From positions 1 through 64,000 of the forward strand of contig JAWKIF010000017.1 of assembly GCA_041394405.1 (NCBI GenBank): a stretch of DNA of 64,000 nt, read 5' to 3'. Both the position numbers and the translations under genes were made by a program. Below, in pieces: positions 24,212 through 36,732 of this stretch (position 1 is its first letter; every line of letters starts with the position of its first letter). Origin of the DNA: Microthrix sp041394405 (GTDB lineage Bacteria; Actinomycetota; Acidimicrobiia; Acidimicrobiales; Microtrichaceae). The notes beneath the pieces are model-generated. The model saw nothing but the letters and a program-made list of their open reading frames with translations. It ran no database searches and was not told the origin of the DNA.

Positions 24212-25930
24212 ATGGCAGGACGTTTCGTGCGGGCGTCGGCGGCGATCGGGCTCGTGGCAGTGGGGGTGATCGTGCCGTTGGCCCTGGGGACGCAGGCGGC
24301 CGGCGCGTCAGGATCTGAGTCGTGCACCTCCCCCAGCGGGCACACGTTCTCCGATGTGGCGACCGGGTCGTACTACCACACCGCGGTCGGCTGGCTCGTC
24401 GGCGCCGAGGTCACCACCGGGACGTCCCCCGGCCAGTTCTCACCCAACCAGCAGGTGAGCCGAGCACAGATGGCGGTGTTCCTCTGGCGGGCCGCCGGTG
24501 AGCCCTACATCGGCGATGACCCCGGATTCAACGATGTGCCGTCGGGGTCCTACTACGAGGTGGCGGTGGCGTGGCTGGTGGAGGCCGGCATCACCACGGG
24601 CACCGGAGCGGGGACGTACTCGCCCAACCAGAAGGTGACCCGGGCGCAGATGGCGGTCTTCATGTGGCGGGCCGCCGGCGAGCCGGTGCCCCAGGTTGCG
24701 CCCGGTTTCGGCGACGTTCCGTCCGGGTCGTACTACGAGACGGCCGTGGCGTGGCTGGTGGAGGCCGGCATCACCCAGGGGACCGGGCCAGGGGTGTACT
24801 CGCCCAACCAGAAGGTGACCCGGGCGCAGATGGCGGTGTTCTTGCACCGGTCCTCCTGTGGCAGCTCAATTGCCGGAGGGCGCACCATCGACGCCGGCGG
24901 GCAGTTCATGTGCGCCATCGTGTCGGGTGGGCTGAAGTGCTGGGGCAACGGCGTCGGCGGGCAACTGGGCAACGGTGTCAACGTCGACGCTTCCACACCC
25001 GTCAACGTCAGCGGTCTGTCCTCGGGCGTGACCGGGATCTCCGCAGGTGGGTTTCATGCCTGTGCGCTGCTGAGCGACACAACCGTGAGGTGCTGGGGAG
25101 AGGGCAATGCGGGGGAGCTGGGGGACAACACCGCCTACGACCGTGACACCCCGGTGGCCGTTCTGGGGCTCACGGGCGCGACCGCCATCGCCGCCGGGGG
25201 GAGCCATTCGTGCGCCCTGCTCAGCGGCGGAACCGTGACGTGTTGGGGCGAGAACTACTACGGGCAGCTCGGCGACGGCACCACGACCAACCGCCTGGCA
25301 CCCGTTGCGGTTCCCGGGTTGACCAGCGTGGCATCCATCCAAGCGGGCAGGCATCACACGTGCGCGATCCTGACCAACGGCACGGCCAAGTGCTGGGGCC
25401 GCAACTTCGCCGGCAGCCTGGGCGACGGCACCCAGACCGACCGATCCTCCCCCACCACCGTCTCGGGCCTCTCAGGTGTGGAATCGATGGCGTTGGGTGG
25501 CGGCCACACCTGCGCCCTGCTGGTCGGCGGAACGGCCAAGTGCTGGGGCAGCAACTCCAACGGCCAGCTCGCCGACGGGAACTACGAGAACAAGCAGCTC
25601 ACGCCGGTGACCGCCATCGGCATCTCCGGCGCCACCACCATCGCCGCCGGGACCACCGCGACCTGCGCCACGCTGAGCGCCGGAGGTACCGCGAAGTGCT
25701 GGGGTGAGAACACCTATGGCGGGCTCGGGGACGGGACGAACATCTCGCGCGACACGCCAACCTCCGTCGCCGGCCTGTCCGGCGCCGGCATCGTCACCCT
25801 GGGGAGCGGACAGGCGTGCGTGCGGCTGACCACCGGCGGTGCCAAGTGCTGGGGCCTCAACCACTTTGGGCAGCTGGGCGACGGCACCACCATCAACCGG
25901 AACGCGCCGGTAGCGGTCACGGGCCTGTAG
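24212..25930 (+). CDS. Secreted SLH-domain and RCC1-repeat protein
   Basis: The product has 572 residues from the ATG at 24212 (GGGGG upstream); the ATG at 24191 would add seven residues. A signal peptide (residues 1 to about 35, ending AAGASG) precedes three S-layer-homology modules, each with FxDVxxGSYYxxAVxWLVxAxITTGTxxGxYSPNQxVxRAQMAVFLxR. From about residue 230 on come seven to eight RCC1/BLIP-II-like repeats of ~45 residues with CALLxxGTxxCWGxNxxGQLGDGTxxxRxxPVxVxGL. The SLH part should anchor it to cell-wall polymer; the repeats would form a propeller for protein interaction. Paired Cys residues within each repeat suggest disulfides outside the cell. Confidence 0.88.
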   Translation: MAGRFVRASAAIGLVAVGVIVPLALGTQAAGASGSESCTSPSGHTFSDVATGSYYHTAVGWLVGAEVTTGTSPGQFSPNQQVSRAQMAVFLWRAAGEPYIGDDPGFNDVPSGSYYEVAVAWLVEAGITTGTGAGTYSPNQKVTRAQMAVFMWRAAGEPVPQVAPGFGDVPSGSYYETAVAWLVEAGITQGTGPGVYSPNQKVTRAQMAVFLHRSSCGSSIAGGRTIDAGGQFMCAIVSGGLKCWGNGVGGQLGNGVNVDASTPVNVSGLSSGVTGISAGGFHACALLSDTTVRCWGEGNAGELGDNTAYDRDTPVAVLGLTGATAIAAGGSHSCALLSGGTVTCWGENYYGQLGDGTTTNRLAPVAVPGLTSVASIQAGRHHTCAILTNGTAKCWGRNFAGSLGDGTQTDRSSPTTVSGLSGVESMALGGGHTCALLVGGTAKCWGSNSNGQLADGNYENKQLTPVTAIGISGATTIAAGTTATCATLSAGGTAKCWGENTYGGLGDGTNISRDTPTSVAGLSGAGIVTLGSGQACVRLTTGGAKCWGLNHFGQLGDGTTINRNAPVAVTGL

Positions 25931-26024
25931 CCCGCGGCAGGACGAATCGAACCCAAGGCCGCGGCCGCTCGCGCAGGTCTACCGCGACGAACGGGCGATT
26001 GCCGAGCACCTTTCCACCACCGGT

Positions 26025-26056
26025 AGCCCCCGGGAGGCAGATGCCAACCGGGGGCT
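26025..26056. terminator. Hairpin between convergent SLH-RCC1 gene and rpoC
   Basis: Arms 26025-26033 (AGCCCCCGG) and 26048-26056 (CCGGGGGCT) are perfect complements enclosing a 14-nt loop. The hairpin lies 20 nt past the rpoC stop and about 95 nt past the plus-strand gene, so it could serve both directions. There is no U-tract on either side, which is common for actinobacterial terminators but lowers confidence. Confidence 0.55.
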
Positions 26057-26075
26057 CGATGGGCGCCGTCGGCGA

Positions 26076-30089
<4,014 letters not shown>

Positions 30090-30285
30090 GAAGGGCGGTG
30101 GCTCCTCGATCTGGGCTCGACAGATGGGTGATGAACTGCGTCCGCAAGGATCACGGGGCGCGGCAACGTGGGGACTGGTGTGAGGCTGGGCCGGCGGTTC
30201 GGGGGTGGTGAGCGCGTGACGGCCAAACACACACCTGGCACGGCTAATAGAGCGTAGTGCTCCGGTCGCAACGGGACAAGGCGGG

Positions 30286-32169
30286 TCACCCGGCAGCTCG
30301 GCACTCTGGCAACCCTCCGGAGAAATCCAGAAGCTCCTCGGGATTGGCCGGGATGCGACGGAGCGTCCGGGCCGGTGCCCCCAGCAGATTGTCGACGAAC
30401 CGGCCTCCGCTCATGGGTTCCTCGGCGGCGTCGATCAGGTCGGCCACCGGTTCGCACCGCAGCGCAGCACGGGTGAGCGCGGTCCGCTCGGCCAGTGTCC
30501 CGGAGGGTTCCGAGCCGTAGTCGCCGGTGTAGAACGGCTCCGCCGTCTCCAGGTCGGGGTCCACCAGTTCCTCGCTGCCCGGGGCGGTGGCGCGGGCCAG
30601 AAACCACCAGACCGGCATGGTCTTCTCGTGCCCGGCCAGGTCGCCCCGCTGCTCGAGTCTGAAGTGCGAGACCACCGGCTCACCCAAGCCCAACAGGTCG
30701 ATCACCGGGGTGTCGGCATCGGCCCGGTAGCTCGGCACGCCGATGGCCAGGCCGCTGTACACCGACGGCCCCAGGCCCGCTGCCGGTTCAACCCCCGGCA
30801 GCGCTTCGGGCCCGTAGAACACCCCCGGCGTGGCGTCGGCCGGATCGGGCGTGATGGGGACATCGGCCGCCAGCACCGTGTTCTTCTGCGACATCAGATC
30901 GAAGTTGTCGTCGCCCTCCCGCAACGCAAACCCCGCAACCAGCGTCCATGCAGCCATGGGTGCCAGGGTCGCCGCCAACAGCCGCGTGACGGGCACCGGT
31001 GTCGGGGCCGAGGCCGGCGAACCGGCGCCTCCCAGCCTCAGCGGCACGGCCGCCACCGGCGCAGCGAGGCCAAGGAGCGGGATGAGGATGAGGCGGGAGC
31101 CCATGAAGTCGCCACCGATGGCGGCGATGTAGGCAAGCGACAACGCGCCGGCGCCCATGGTGACGACGGCCACTCGAAGGCGGTCACCCCGCAGCCGAGC
31201 GACCAGCGGCAGCGCCGCAAGGCCGAACGTCACAAGCCCCAGCCACAACAGGTGGTCGCCCAGCTGATCCACCAGAAAGTCCCACCCCCGCGAGGGCAAC
31301 AGGCGGCTGGCCTCCTTGGTGACGGCCGTGTTGGGCACCATGAGCCCGAAGTAGCCCATGCGAAACACCTGGTAGGCCGCCGGTATCGCCGCTGCCACAG
31401 CCACCACCGTCACACCCCCCCGCCAGTTGCGGCTGCGCCAGGCCGGCACCAACAGGATACCCAGCCAGGCAGCCACGAAGATCACCAGATCGGGCCGGAT
31501 CAACAACCCCAGCCCAATGAGTACCGGCAGCCACAACGGCTCTCGAACCGGAGCGGTCGGCTCGTCGGAGGCCCCGTTGATGCACCCCACGATGCCGAAC
31601 CAGCACCCGCCCAACCAGGCCCAGGCCAGGCCGTTCTCCAACCCGGCCGATGCCATGTGCCAGGCGGGCGCCATCGCCAGCATCAGTCCCAGCCCCAGCG
31701 GCACCCACAGCATCCGCTCCTGCGCATCCTCCAACTCGGGCCCCGTCCCCGCCTCCAACTCGGGTCCCGTTCCGGTGCCAGAGGCGCGGGAGCCGACCCG
31801 AGGTCGGTCGGGGCGGAACGTACCGGCGCCCGACCACAGGCGCACCGAGCCGGCGGCCAGCAGCCCGAGGCCAACCACAGCCAGCACCAGGCCGGCGAAC
31901 ACGGCGGTCCACTCCAGGGGGGCCGGGAGCAGCAGGTCCAGCACCACCAGCAGCGCCACCCAGGCGATGGAGGTGGTCACCTCCACCCGCGACCCCGGGT
32001 TGTACACCGGCCCGTTGCCGGCCTGCAGCTGACGCACGACGCGCAGGTGGATCAACCCGTCATCGCTCATCCATCGGTAGTGCCACGCCATCACGGCGAA
32101 AACGACGATGGCGCCCAGAACGGGCGCCATCGCCACCAGCGTTTCGCGGCGCAACAATCGCGCCGTCAA
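30286..32169 (-). CDS. AftB-like GT-C arabinofuranosyltransferase (GT89 type)
   Basis: The product has 627 residues, the same length I recall for mycobacterial AftB (Rv3805c). The N-terminal YRWMSDDGLIHLRVVRQL and QAGNGPVYNPGSRVEVTTS match the AftB stretch with its DDG catalytic motif and NGPVFNxGERVE. RPDLV, AYQVFRMGYFGLMVPNTAVTKEA and GGDFMGSRLILIPLLG also match. About ten membrane helices are followed by a C-terminal extracytoplasmic domain (~430-627). AftB adds terminal beta-1,2-arabinofuranose from decaprenyl-phospho-arabinose. The start would be a TTG 2 nt after the rpoB stop, so translation is coupled to rpoB. A Gly/Thr/Glu-rich insert at ~125-150 is unusual. Confidence 0.8.
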   Translation of the reverse strand: MTARLLRRETLVAMAPVLGAIVVFAVMAWHYRWMSDDGLIHLRVVRQLQAGNGPVYNPGSRVEVTTSIAWVALLVVLDLLLPAPLEWTAVFAGLVLAVVGLGLLAAGSVRLWSGAGTFRPDRPRVGSRASGTGTGPELEAGTGPELEDAQERMLWVPLGLGLMLAMAPAWHMASAGLENGLAWAWLGGCWFGIVGCINGASDEPTAPVREPLWLPVLIGLGLLIRPDLVIFVAAWLGILLVPAWRSRNWRGGVTVVAVAAAIPAAYQVFRMGYFGLMVPNTAVTKEASRLLPSRGWDFLVDQLGDHLLWLGLVTFGLAALPLVARLRGDRLRVAVVTMGAGALSLAYIAAIGGDFMGSRLILIPLLGLAAPVAAVPLRLGGAGSPASAPTPVPVTRLLAATLAPMAAWTLVAGFALREGDDNFDLMSQKNTVLAADVPITPDPADATPGVFYGPEALPGVEPAAGLGPSVYSGLAIGVPSYRADADTPVIDLLGLGEPVVSHFRLEQRGDLAGHEKTMPVWWFLARATAPGSEELVDPDLETAEPFYTGDYGSEPSGTLAERTALTRAALRCEPVADLIDAAEEPMSGGRFVDNLLGAPARTLRRIPANPEELLDFSGGLPECRAAG

Positions 32170-32171
32170 GA

Positions 32172-35100
32172 TCAGCTGTGCATGGCCGTGCGACGCATGT
32201 CGTCGTCATCGGAGCCGCGCTCCGGACGGGACAGGTCGATGCCCAGCTCTTCGGCCGCCCGGAAGAACTCCTCGTCGAGCTCCCGCATCTGAATCTCGTC
32301 GCCCTCCTCGGAAAGCACCTCGACGTTCAGGCACAGGGCCTGCATCTCCTTGATGAGCACCTTGAAGCTCTCGGGGATGCCCGGCTCGGGGATGTTCTCG
32401 CCCTTCACGATGGCCTCGTAGACCTTCACCCGGCCCAACGTGTCGTCGGACTTGATGGTGAGCAGCTCCTGCAGGCAGTAGGCGGCGCCGTAGGCCTCGA
32501 GTGCCCACACCTCCATCTCGCCGAAGCGCTGGCCGCCAAACTGAGCCTTACCGCCCAGCGGCTGCTGGGTGATCATGGAGTAGGGGCCGGTGGAGCGAGC
32601 GTGAATCTTGTCGTCCACCAGGTGGGCCAGCTTCAGGATGTACATGTAGCCCACCGAAATGCTCTGGTGGAACGGCTCGCCGGTGAGCCCGTTGTACAGG
32701 GTGGTCTTGCCGGTCGTCTCGATGAGGCGTTGACCGCCAGAGCCCTCGGGGTTGAGGTTCTCGAAGATCTTCTGGATCGTCGGGTGCTTTCCGGCCAGTT
32801 CGGTCTCGTCCCACTTGGCACCGTCGAACACCGGCGTGGCGATGAGCGTGGAGGGCCGGGTGGTGGGGCGGGTCTTGCGCTCGGTACCCCGCAGGGGGTC
32901 CTCGCCAACGAAGTCGCCGTCGTTCTCCCAGCCCCAACGGGCGGCCCAGCCCAGGTGGGTCTCCAGCACCTGACCCACGTTCATACGGCTCGGCACGCCG
33001 AGCGGCGTGAGAACGATGTCGACGGGAGTGCCGTCGGCCATGTAGGGCATGTCCTCTTCGGGCAGGATGCGGCTGATGACGCCCTTGTTGCCGTGGCGCC
33101 CGGCGAGCTTGTCGCCCACCGAGATCTTGCGCTTCTGGGCGACGTACACCCGCACCAGCTCGTTCACACCCGGCGCCAGTTCGTGGTGCTCGTCGCGGCT
33201 GAACACCTTGACGTCGATCACCTTGCCCTGCTCGCCGTGGGGCACCTTCAGCGAGGTGTCGCGCACCTCGCGGGCCTTCTCGCCGAAGATGGCTCGCAGC
33301 AGGCGTTCCTCGGGGGTCAGCTCGGTCTCGCCCTTGGGCGTGACCTTGCCCACCAGCACGTCGCCGGCGTCCACCTCGGCGCCGATGCGCACGATGCCCC
33401 GCTCGTCGAGGTCGGCCAGGATCTCCTCGGACAGGTTGGGGATGTCTCGGGTGATCTCCTCCTCGCCCAACTTGGTGTCGCGGGCGTCCACCTCGTACTC
33501 GTGGATGTGGATGGAGGTCAGCACGTCGTCGCGCACCAGCCGCTCGGAGAGGATGATGGCGTCGTCGTAGTTGTAGCCCTCCCACAGCATGAAGGCCACG
33601 AGCAGGTTCTTGCCCAGGGCGAGCTCGCCGTTGTCGGTGGAGGGCCCTTCGGCCAGCACCTCGCCGGCGGAGAACTTCTGGCCGGCCCTCACCCGGGGGC
33701 GCTGGTTGATCGACGTGTCCTGGTTGGACCGCTCGAACTTGTGCAGCCGGTAGCTGGTGCGCCCCTTCTTGGCGTACTCCACCGTGATGGTGCGACCGTC
33801 AACCTCGGTGACCACACCCTTTTCTTCGGCGATCACCATGTTGTGGGTGTCGCGAGCGGCCCGCGACTCCATACCGGTGCCGATAAAGGGCGCCTCGGCA
33901 CGCACGAGGGGTACGGCCTGCTTCTGCATGTTGGCGCCCATCAAGGCGCGGTTGGCGTCGTCGTGCTCGAGGAACGGGATCAGGGCGGTGGCGACCGAGA
34001 CGATCTGCTTGGCCGACACGTCCATCAGCTGAACCTCGGACGGCTCCACCAGCTCAATGGCGGTGGTGGCGCCGAGGAACACGTCGCGCTCCAACTGCAA
34101 CTTCAGGTCTTGCAGCGAGGCGGCCTGCGGCGAGCGGCGCACGAGCACACGCTCGTCGAGGAAGTTGCCGTCGTCGTCGAGCGACGCGTTGGCCTGGGCG
34201 ACCGTGTACAGCTCCTCCTCGTCGGCGGGCAGCCACACGATCTCGTCGGTCACCCGGCCCTCTTCGACCTTGCGGTAGGGAGTCTCGATGAAGCCGAACT
34301 CGTTGACCCGGGCGTACGTCGCCAGGGCGCCAATCAGGCCAATGTTCGGACCCTCGGGTGTCTCGATGGGGCACATGCGGCCGTAGTGGCTGAAGTGGAC
34401 GTCGCGAACTTCGAAGCCCGCCCGCTCGCGGGACAAACCGCCCGGGCCGAGCGCCGAGAGGCGACGGCGGTGGGTGAGGCCCGAAAGCGGGTTCACCTGG
34501 TCCATGAACTGGCTCAGCTGCGAGGTGCCGAAGAATTCCTTGATCGCCGCCACCACCGGACGGATGTTGATCAGGGTCTGCGGCGTGATCGCCTCGACGT
34601 CCTGGGTGGTCATGCGCTCGCGCACCACCCGCTCCATGCGGCTCAGGCCGATGCGAACCTGGTTCTGGATCAGCTCGCCCACCGACCGGATGCGGCGGTT
34701 GGCGAAGTGGTCCTGGTCATCCAGGCGGTACCCGGGGGTACCCGCGGCCAGGTTGAGCAGGTAGGTGGTGGCCGCCAGCATCTCGATGCGCGACAGCACC
34801 GACAGGTCTTTGTCGGGCATGTCCACATGCTCGCGGAGCATCGGGAAGACCTCGATCAGCTCGTTGACCTCGGGCCCGAGCTTGCGGTTGAGCTTGTAGC
34901 GGCCCACCCGGCTGAGGTCGTAGCGACGGCTTTCAAAGAAAGCGTTCTGGAAGTAGTTCCGCGACGACTCGGCCGTTGCCGGCTCGCCGGGGCGGGCCCG
35001 CTTGTAGATCTCGATCAGGGCTTCTTCCTGGGTGGGGGCCAGCTCCTGGTCCTTCTCCCACTGACCTTCCAGGAAGTCGAAGTGACGCACGAAGGCGTCG

Positions 35101-35759
35101 AGGAACCCGGGCACGTTGTCCTCGCCGAAGCCGAGCGCGCGGATCAACACGAACAGGCTGAGCCGCCGCTTGCGGGCCACGCGGGTGCCGGCGGTGACGT
35201 CCTTGCCGGGCTTCTGCTCGACATCGAACTCGATCCACTCGCCCCGGTAGGGGTGGACGGTGCCGGTCACCAGCTGATGCTTGGACAGGTTCCGCAAGCG
35301 GAACCGCTCGCCCGGCTGGAAGATGACGCCCGGAGACCGCACCAGCTGGGACACGACGACCCGCTCGGTGCCGTTGATCACGAACGTGCCGCGCTCGGTC
35401 ATCATGGGGAAGTCGCCCATGAACACGGTCTGTTCCTTGATCTCACCCGTGTTCTGGTTGACGAAGCGCGCCTTCACGAAGATGGGCGCCGAGTAGGTCA
35501 TGTCCTTTTCTTTGCACTCCTCCACCGTGAACTTTGGTGGGGGGCGCAGATCCTCGTCGTTGGGATCGAATTCCAACTCCAGGCTGAGCGTCTCGGTGAA
35601 GTCCCGGATGGGCGAGATGTCACGGAAGGCGTCAGCCAACCCGCGGTCCACGAACCAGTCGAAGGACTTTCGCTGAATTGCGATGAGGTCGGGCAGTTCG
35701 AGAACCTCGTTGAGGTTGCCGAACGAATAACGCTCCCGAAGCGGTGGTGCTGAGGACAA
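32172..35759 (-). CDS. rpoB: DNA-directed RNA polymerase beta subunit
   Basis: The product has 1195 residues, beginning MSSAPPLRERYSFGNLNEVLELPDLI. The fork/rifampicin region reads FFGTSQLSQFMDQVNPLSGLTHRRRLSALGPGGLSRERAG (residues ~409-448): the residues equivalent to E. coli D516, H526 and S531 are wild type, but the N518 equivalent is Val422. The downstream motif VRDVHFSHYGRMCPIETPEG carries Phe456 where many bacteria have Pro. GRHGNKGVIS and KLAHLVDDKIHARSTGPYS are intact. Unusually, the downstream partner is not rpoC but the AftB-like gene. Confidence 0.98.
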   Translation of the reverse strand: MSSAPPLRERYSFGNLNEVLELPDLIAIQRKSFDWFVDRGLADAFRDISPIRDFTETLSLELEFDPNDEDLRPPPKFTVEECKEKDMTYSAPIFVKARFVNQNTGEIKEQTVFMGDFPMMTERGTFVINGTERVVVSQLVRSPGVIFQPGERFRLRNLSKHQLVTGTVHPYRGEWIEFDVEQKPGKDVTAGTRVARKRRLSLFVLIRALGFGEDNVPGFLDAFVRHFDFLEGQWEKDQELAPTQEEALIEIYKRARPGEPATAESSRNYFQNAFFESRRYDLSRVGRYKLNRKLGPEVNELIEVFPMLREHVDMPDKDLSVLSRIEMLAATTYLLNLAAGTPGYRLDDQDHFANRRIRSVGELIQNQVRIGLSRMERVVRERMTTQDVEAITPQTLINIRPVVAAIKEFFGTSQLSQFMDQVNPLSGLTHRRRLSALGPGGLSRERAGFEVRDVHFSHYGRMCPIETPEGPNIGLIGALATYARVNEFGFIETPYRKVEEGRVTDEIVWLPADEEELYTVAQANASLDDDGNFLDERVLVRRSPQAASLQDLKLQLERDVFLGATTAIELVEPSEVQLMDVSAKQIVSVATALIPFLEHDDANRALMGANMQKQAVPLVRAEAPFIGTGMESRAARDTHNMVIAEEKGVVTEVDGRTITVEYAKKGRTSYRLHKFERSNQDTSINQRPRVRAGQKFSAGEVLAEGPSTDNGELALGKNLLVAFMLWEGYNYDDAIILSERLVRDDVLTSIHIHEYEVDARDTKLGEEEITRDIPNLSEEILADLDERGIVRIGAEVDAGDVLVGKVTPKGETELTPEERLLRAIFGEKAREVRDTSLKVPHGEQGKVIDVKVFSRDEHHELAPGVNELVRVYVAQKRKISVGDKLAGRHGNKGVISRILPEEDMPYMADGTPVDIVLTPLGVPSRMNVGQVLETHLGWAARWGWENDGDFVGEDPLRGTERKTRPTTRPSTLIATPVFDGAKWDETELAGKHPTIQKIFENLNPEGSGGQRLIETTGKTTLYNGLTGEPFHQSISVGYMYILKLAHLVDDKIHARSTGPYSMITQQPLGGKAQFGGQRFGEMEVWALEAYGAAYCLQELLTIKSDDTLGRVKVYEAIVKGENIPEPGIPESFKVLIKEMQALCLNVEVLSEEGDEIQMRELDEEFFRAAEELGIDLSRPERGSDDDDMRRTAMHS

Positions 35760-36012
35760 GGCCTACTCCTCGCTGACGCGATGCGATCGATGCGGATAAC
35801 GTGCCGGTGCGCGCAACAACCCCACCTGTGGATCCGGGGGGAGGATGGGCGCTGGCACGGCTAAGAGAGTCTAGGGGCGCCCGCCGGTGCGAACAAGGCG
35901 CGATTCGCCGACCGCGGCGGGGCGGCGGTCGGTTCGGAGGCGCCCGGACGGCGGCAAGCGGCGTCATCGTTGTGGATGCGGCCGGGCCAATCCAGCTTTG
36001 GGCCCCGGAACG
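35760..36012 (-). promoter_or_regulatory. rpoB upstream region
   Basis: These 253 nt separate rpoB from the methyltransferase gene that reads in the same direction. Because rplL is more than 2.6 kb away and followed by a strong hairpin, rpoB must have its own promoter, most likely here. The minus strand just upstream of rpoB contains CTCTTAGCCGTGCC; a similar TATTAGCCGTGCC lies upstream of rpoC (30230-30250). This shared short motif may be part of the promoters. No other gene is visible. Confidence 0.4.
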
Positions 36013-36663
36013 TCATCGGTGCGGCTTGCGCAGGCGGAGCAGGTAGTGCGCGTAGGGGGTGGCGGCGAAATCGAGCCGCTCGGCCGACTCCAGCGTCAAC
36101 CCGGCGCCGACAAACACCTCCGCCAGCTCGGTGGGTGAGCGACACCAGATGGGCTCGGGGCCGGCCGCGAGCCGATCATGGAAGCGGTTCCAGTGGTACT
36201 TCCAGCGGGGCGCGACATCAAGGTCCTTCACCAGCGCAACTCCGCCCGGCACCAACGCATCGGCCACCGTCCGGGCCACCCGTTCGTGGCTGTCCTGGGG
36301 GAAGTGATGGATGGCATCGCAGAGCAACACGGCGTCGTAGCTGCCCGCCTCGCTCAGCGCAGTGGCGTCACCGACCCGCAGCGACACCCGGGGTGACCGA
36401 GCCCTGGTCCGGTCGATGAGCGCTGCCTTGTCGGCGTCCAGGTCCACTCCCACCAACGTCAGGTTCGGGTTGGTCTCGGCCAGGTAGCGCTCCACCATGC
36501 ACAGCCCGCTGCCCAGCGACAGCACCGTGCCGGTGCAACCCGCAAGCTGTGCTTCCAGGGGGCCAAGCGGCGCAACGAGGAACCGGGCGGCAACAAAGGC
36601 CCGGGTCACGGGAGCGGCGCCTTGATAAGTGGCAAACGCACGCCAAGCCGCCCCCAGGTCCAT
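36013..36663 (-). CDS. Class I SAM-dependent methyltransferase
   Basis: The product has 216 residues. Motif I is VLSLGSGLCMVERYL, the acidic residue after beta-2 is in LVGVDLDADKAAL, and motif II reads DATALSEAGSYDAVLLCDAIHHFPQ. The VLVPGGVALVKD-like strand (ALVPGGVALVKDLD) follows at about residue 140. The fold is certain but the acceptor substrate is not. The IHHFP stretch is of the type found in small-molecule/lipid methyltransferases. It lies between the rplL and rpoB blocks in rpoB orientation. Confidence 0.85.
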   Translation of the reverse strand: MDLGAAWRAFATYQGAAPVTRAFVAARFLVAPLGPLEAQLAGCTGTVLSLGSGLCMVERYLAETNPNLTLVGVDLDADKAALIDRTRARSPRVSLRVGDATALSEAGSYDAVLLCDAIHHFPQDSHERVARTVADALVPGGVALVKDLDVAPRWKYHWNRFHDRLAAGPEPIWCRSPTELAEVFVGAGLTLESAERLDFAATPYAHYLLRLRKPHR

Positions 36664-36732
36664 CGACGGATGGTAGCCATGCGCGAACTACGGTCGGGGT
36701 GACCAGCGTCCGCCTCTGTTCCGTGGGTCAGC

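Noticed and set aside
25931..25965. Sequence resembling a tRNA T-arm (GGGTTCGATTC on the minus strand)
   Set aside because: The flanking stem bases do not pair and no acceptor, D or anticodon arms are present.
31650..35753. 1367-codon plus-strand frame opposite rpoB and part of the AftB-like gene
   Set aside because: Same antisense artefact; it has no motif and runs across two real genes.
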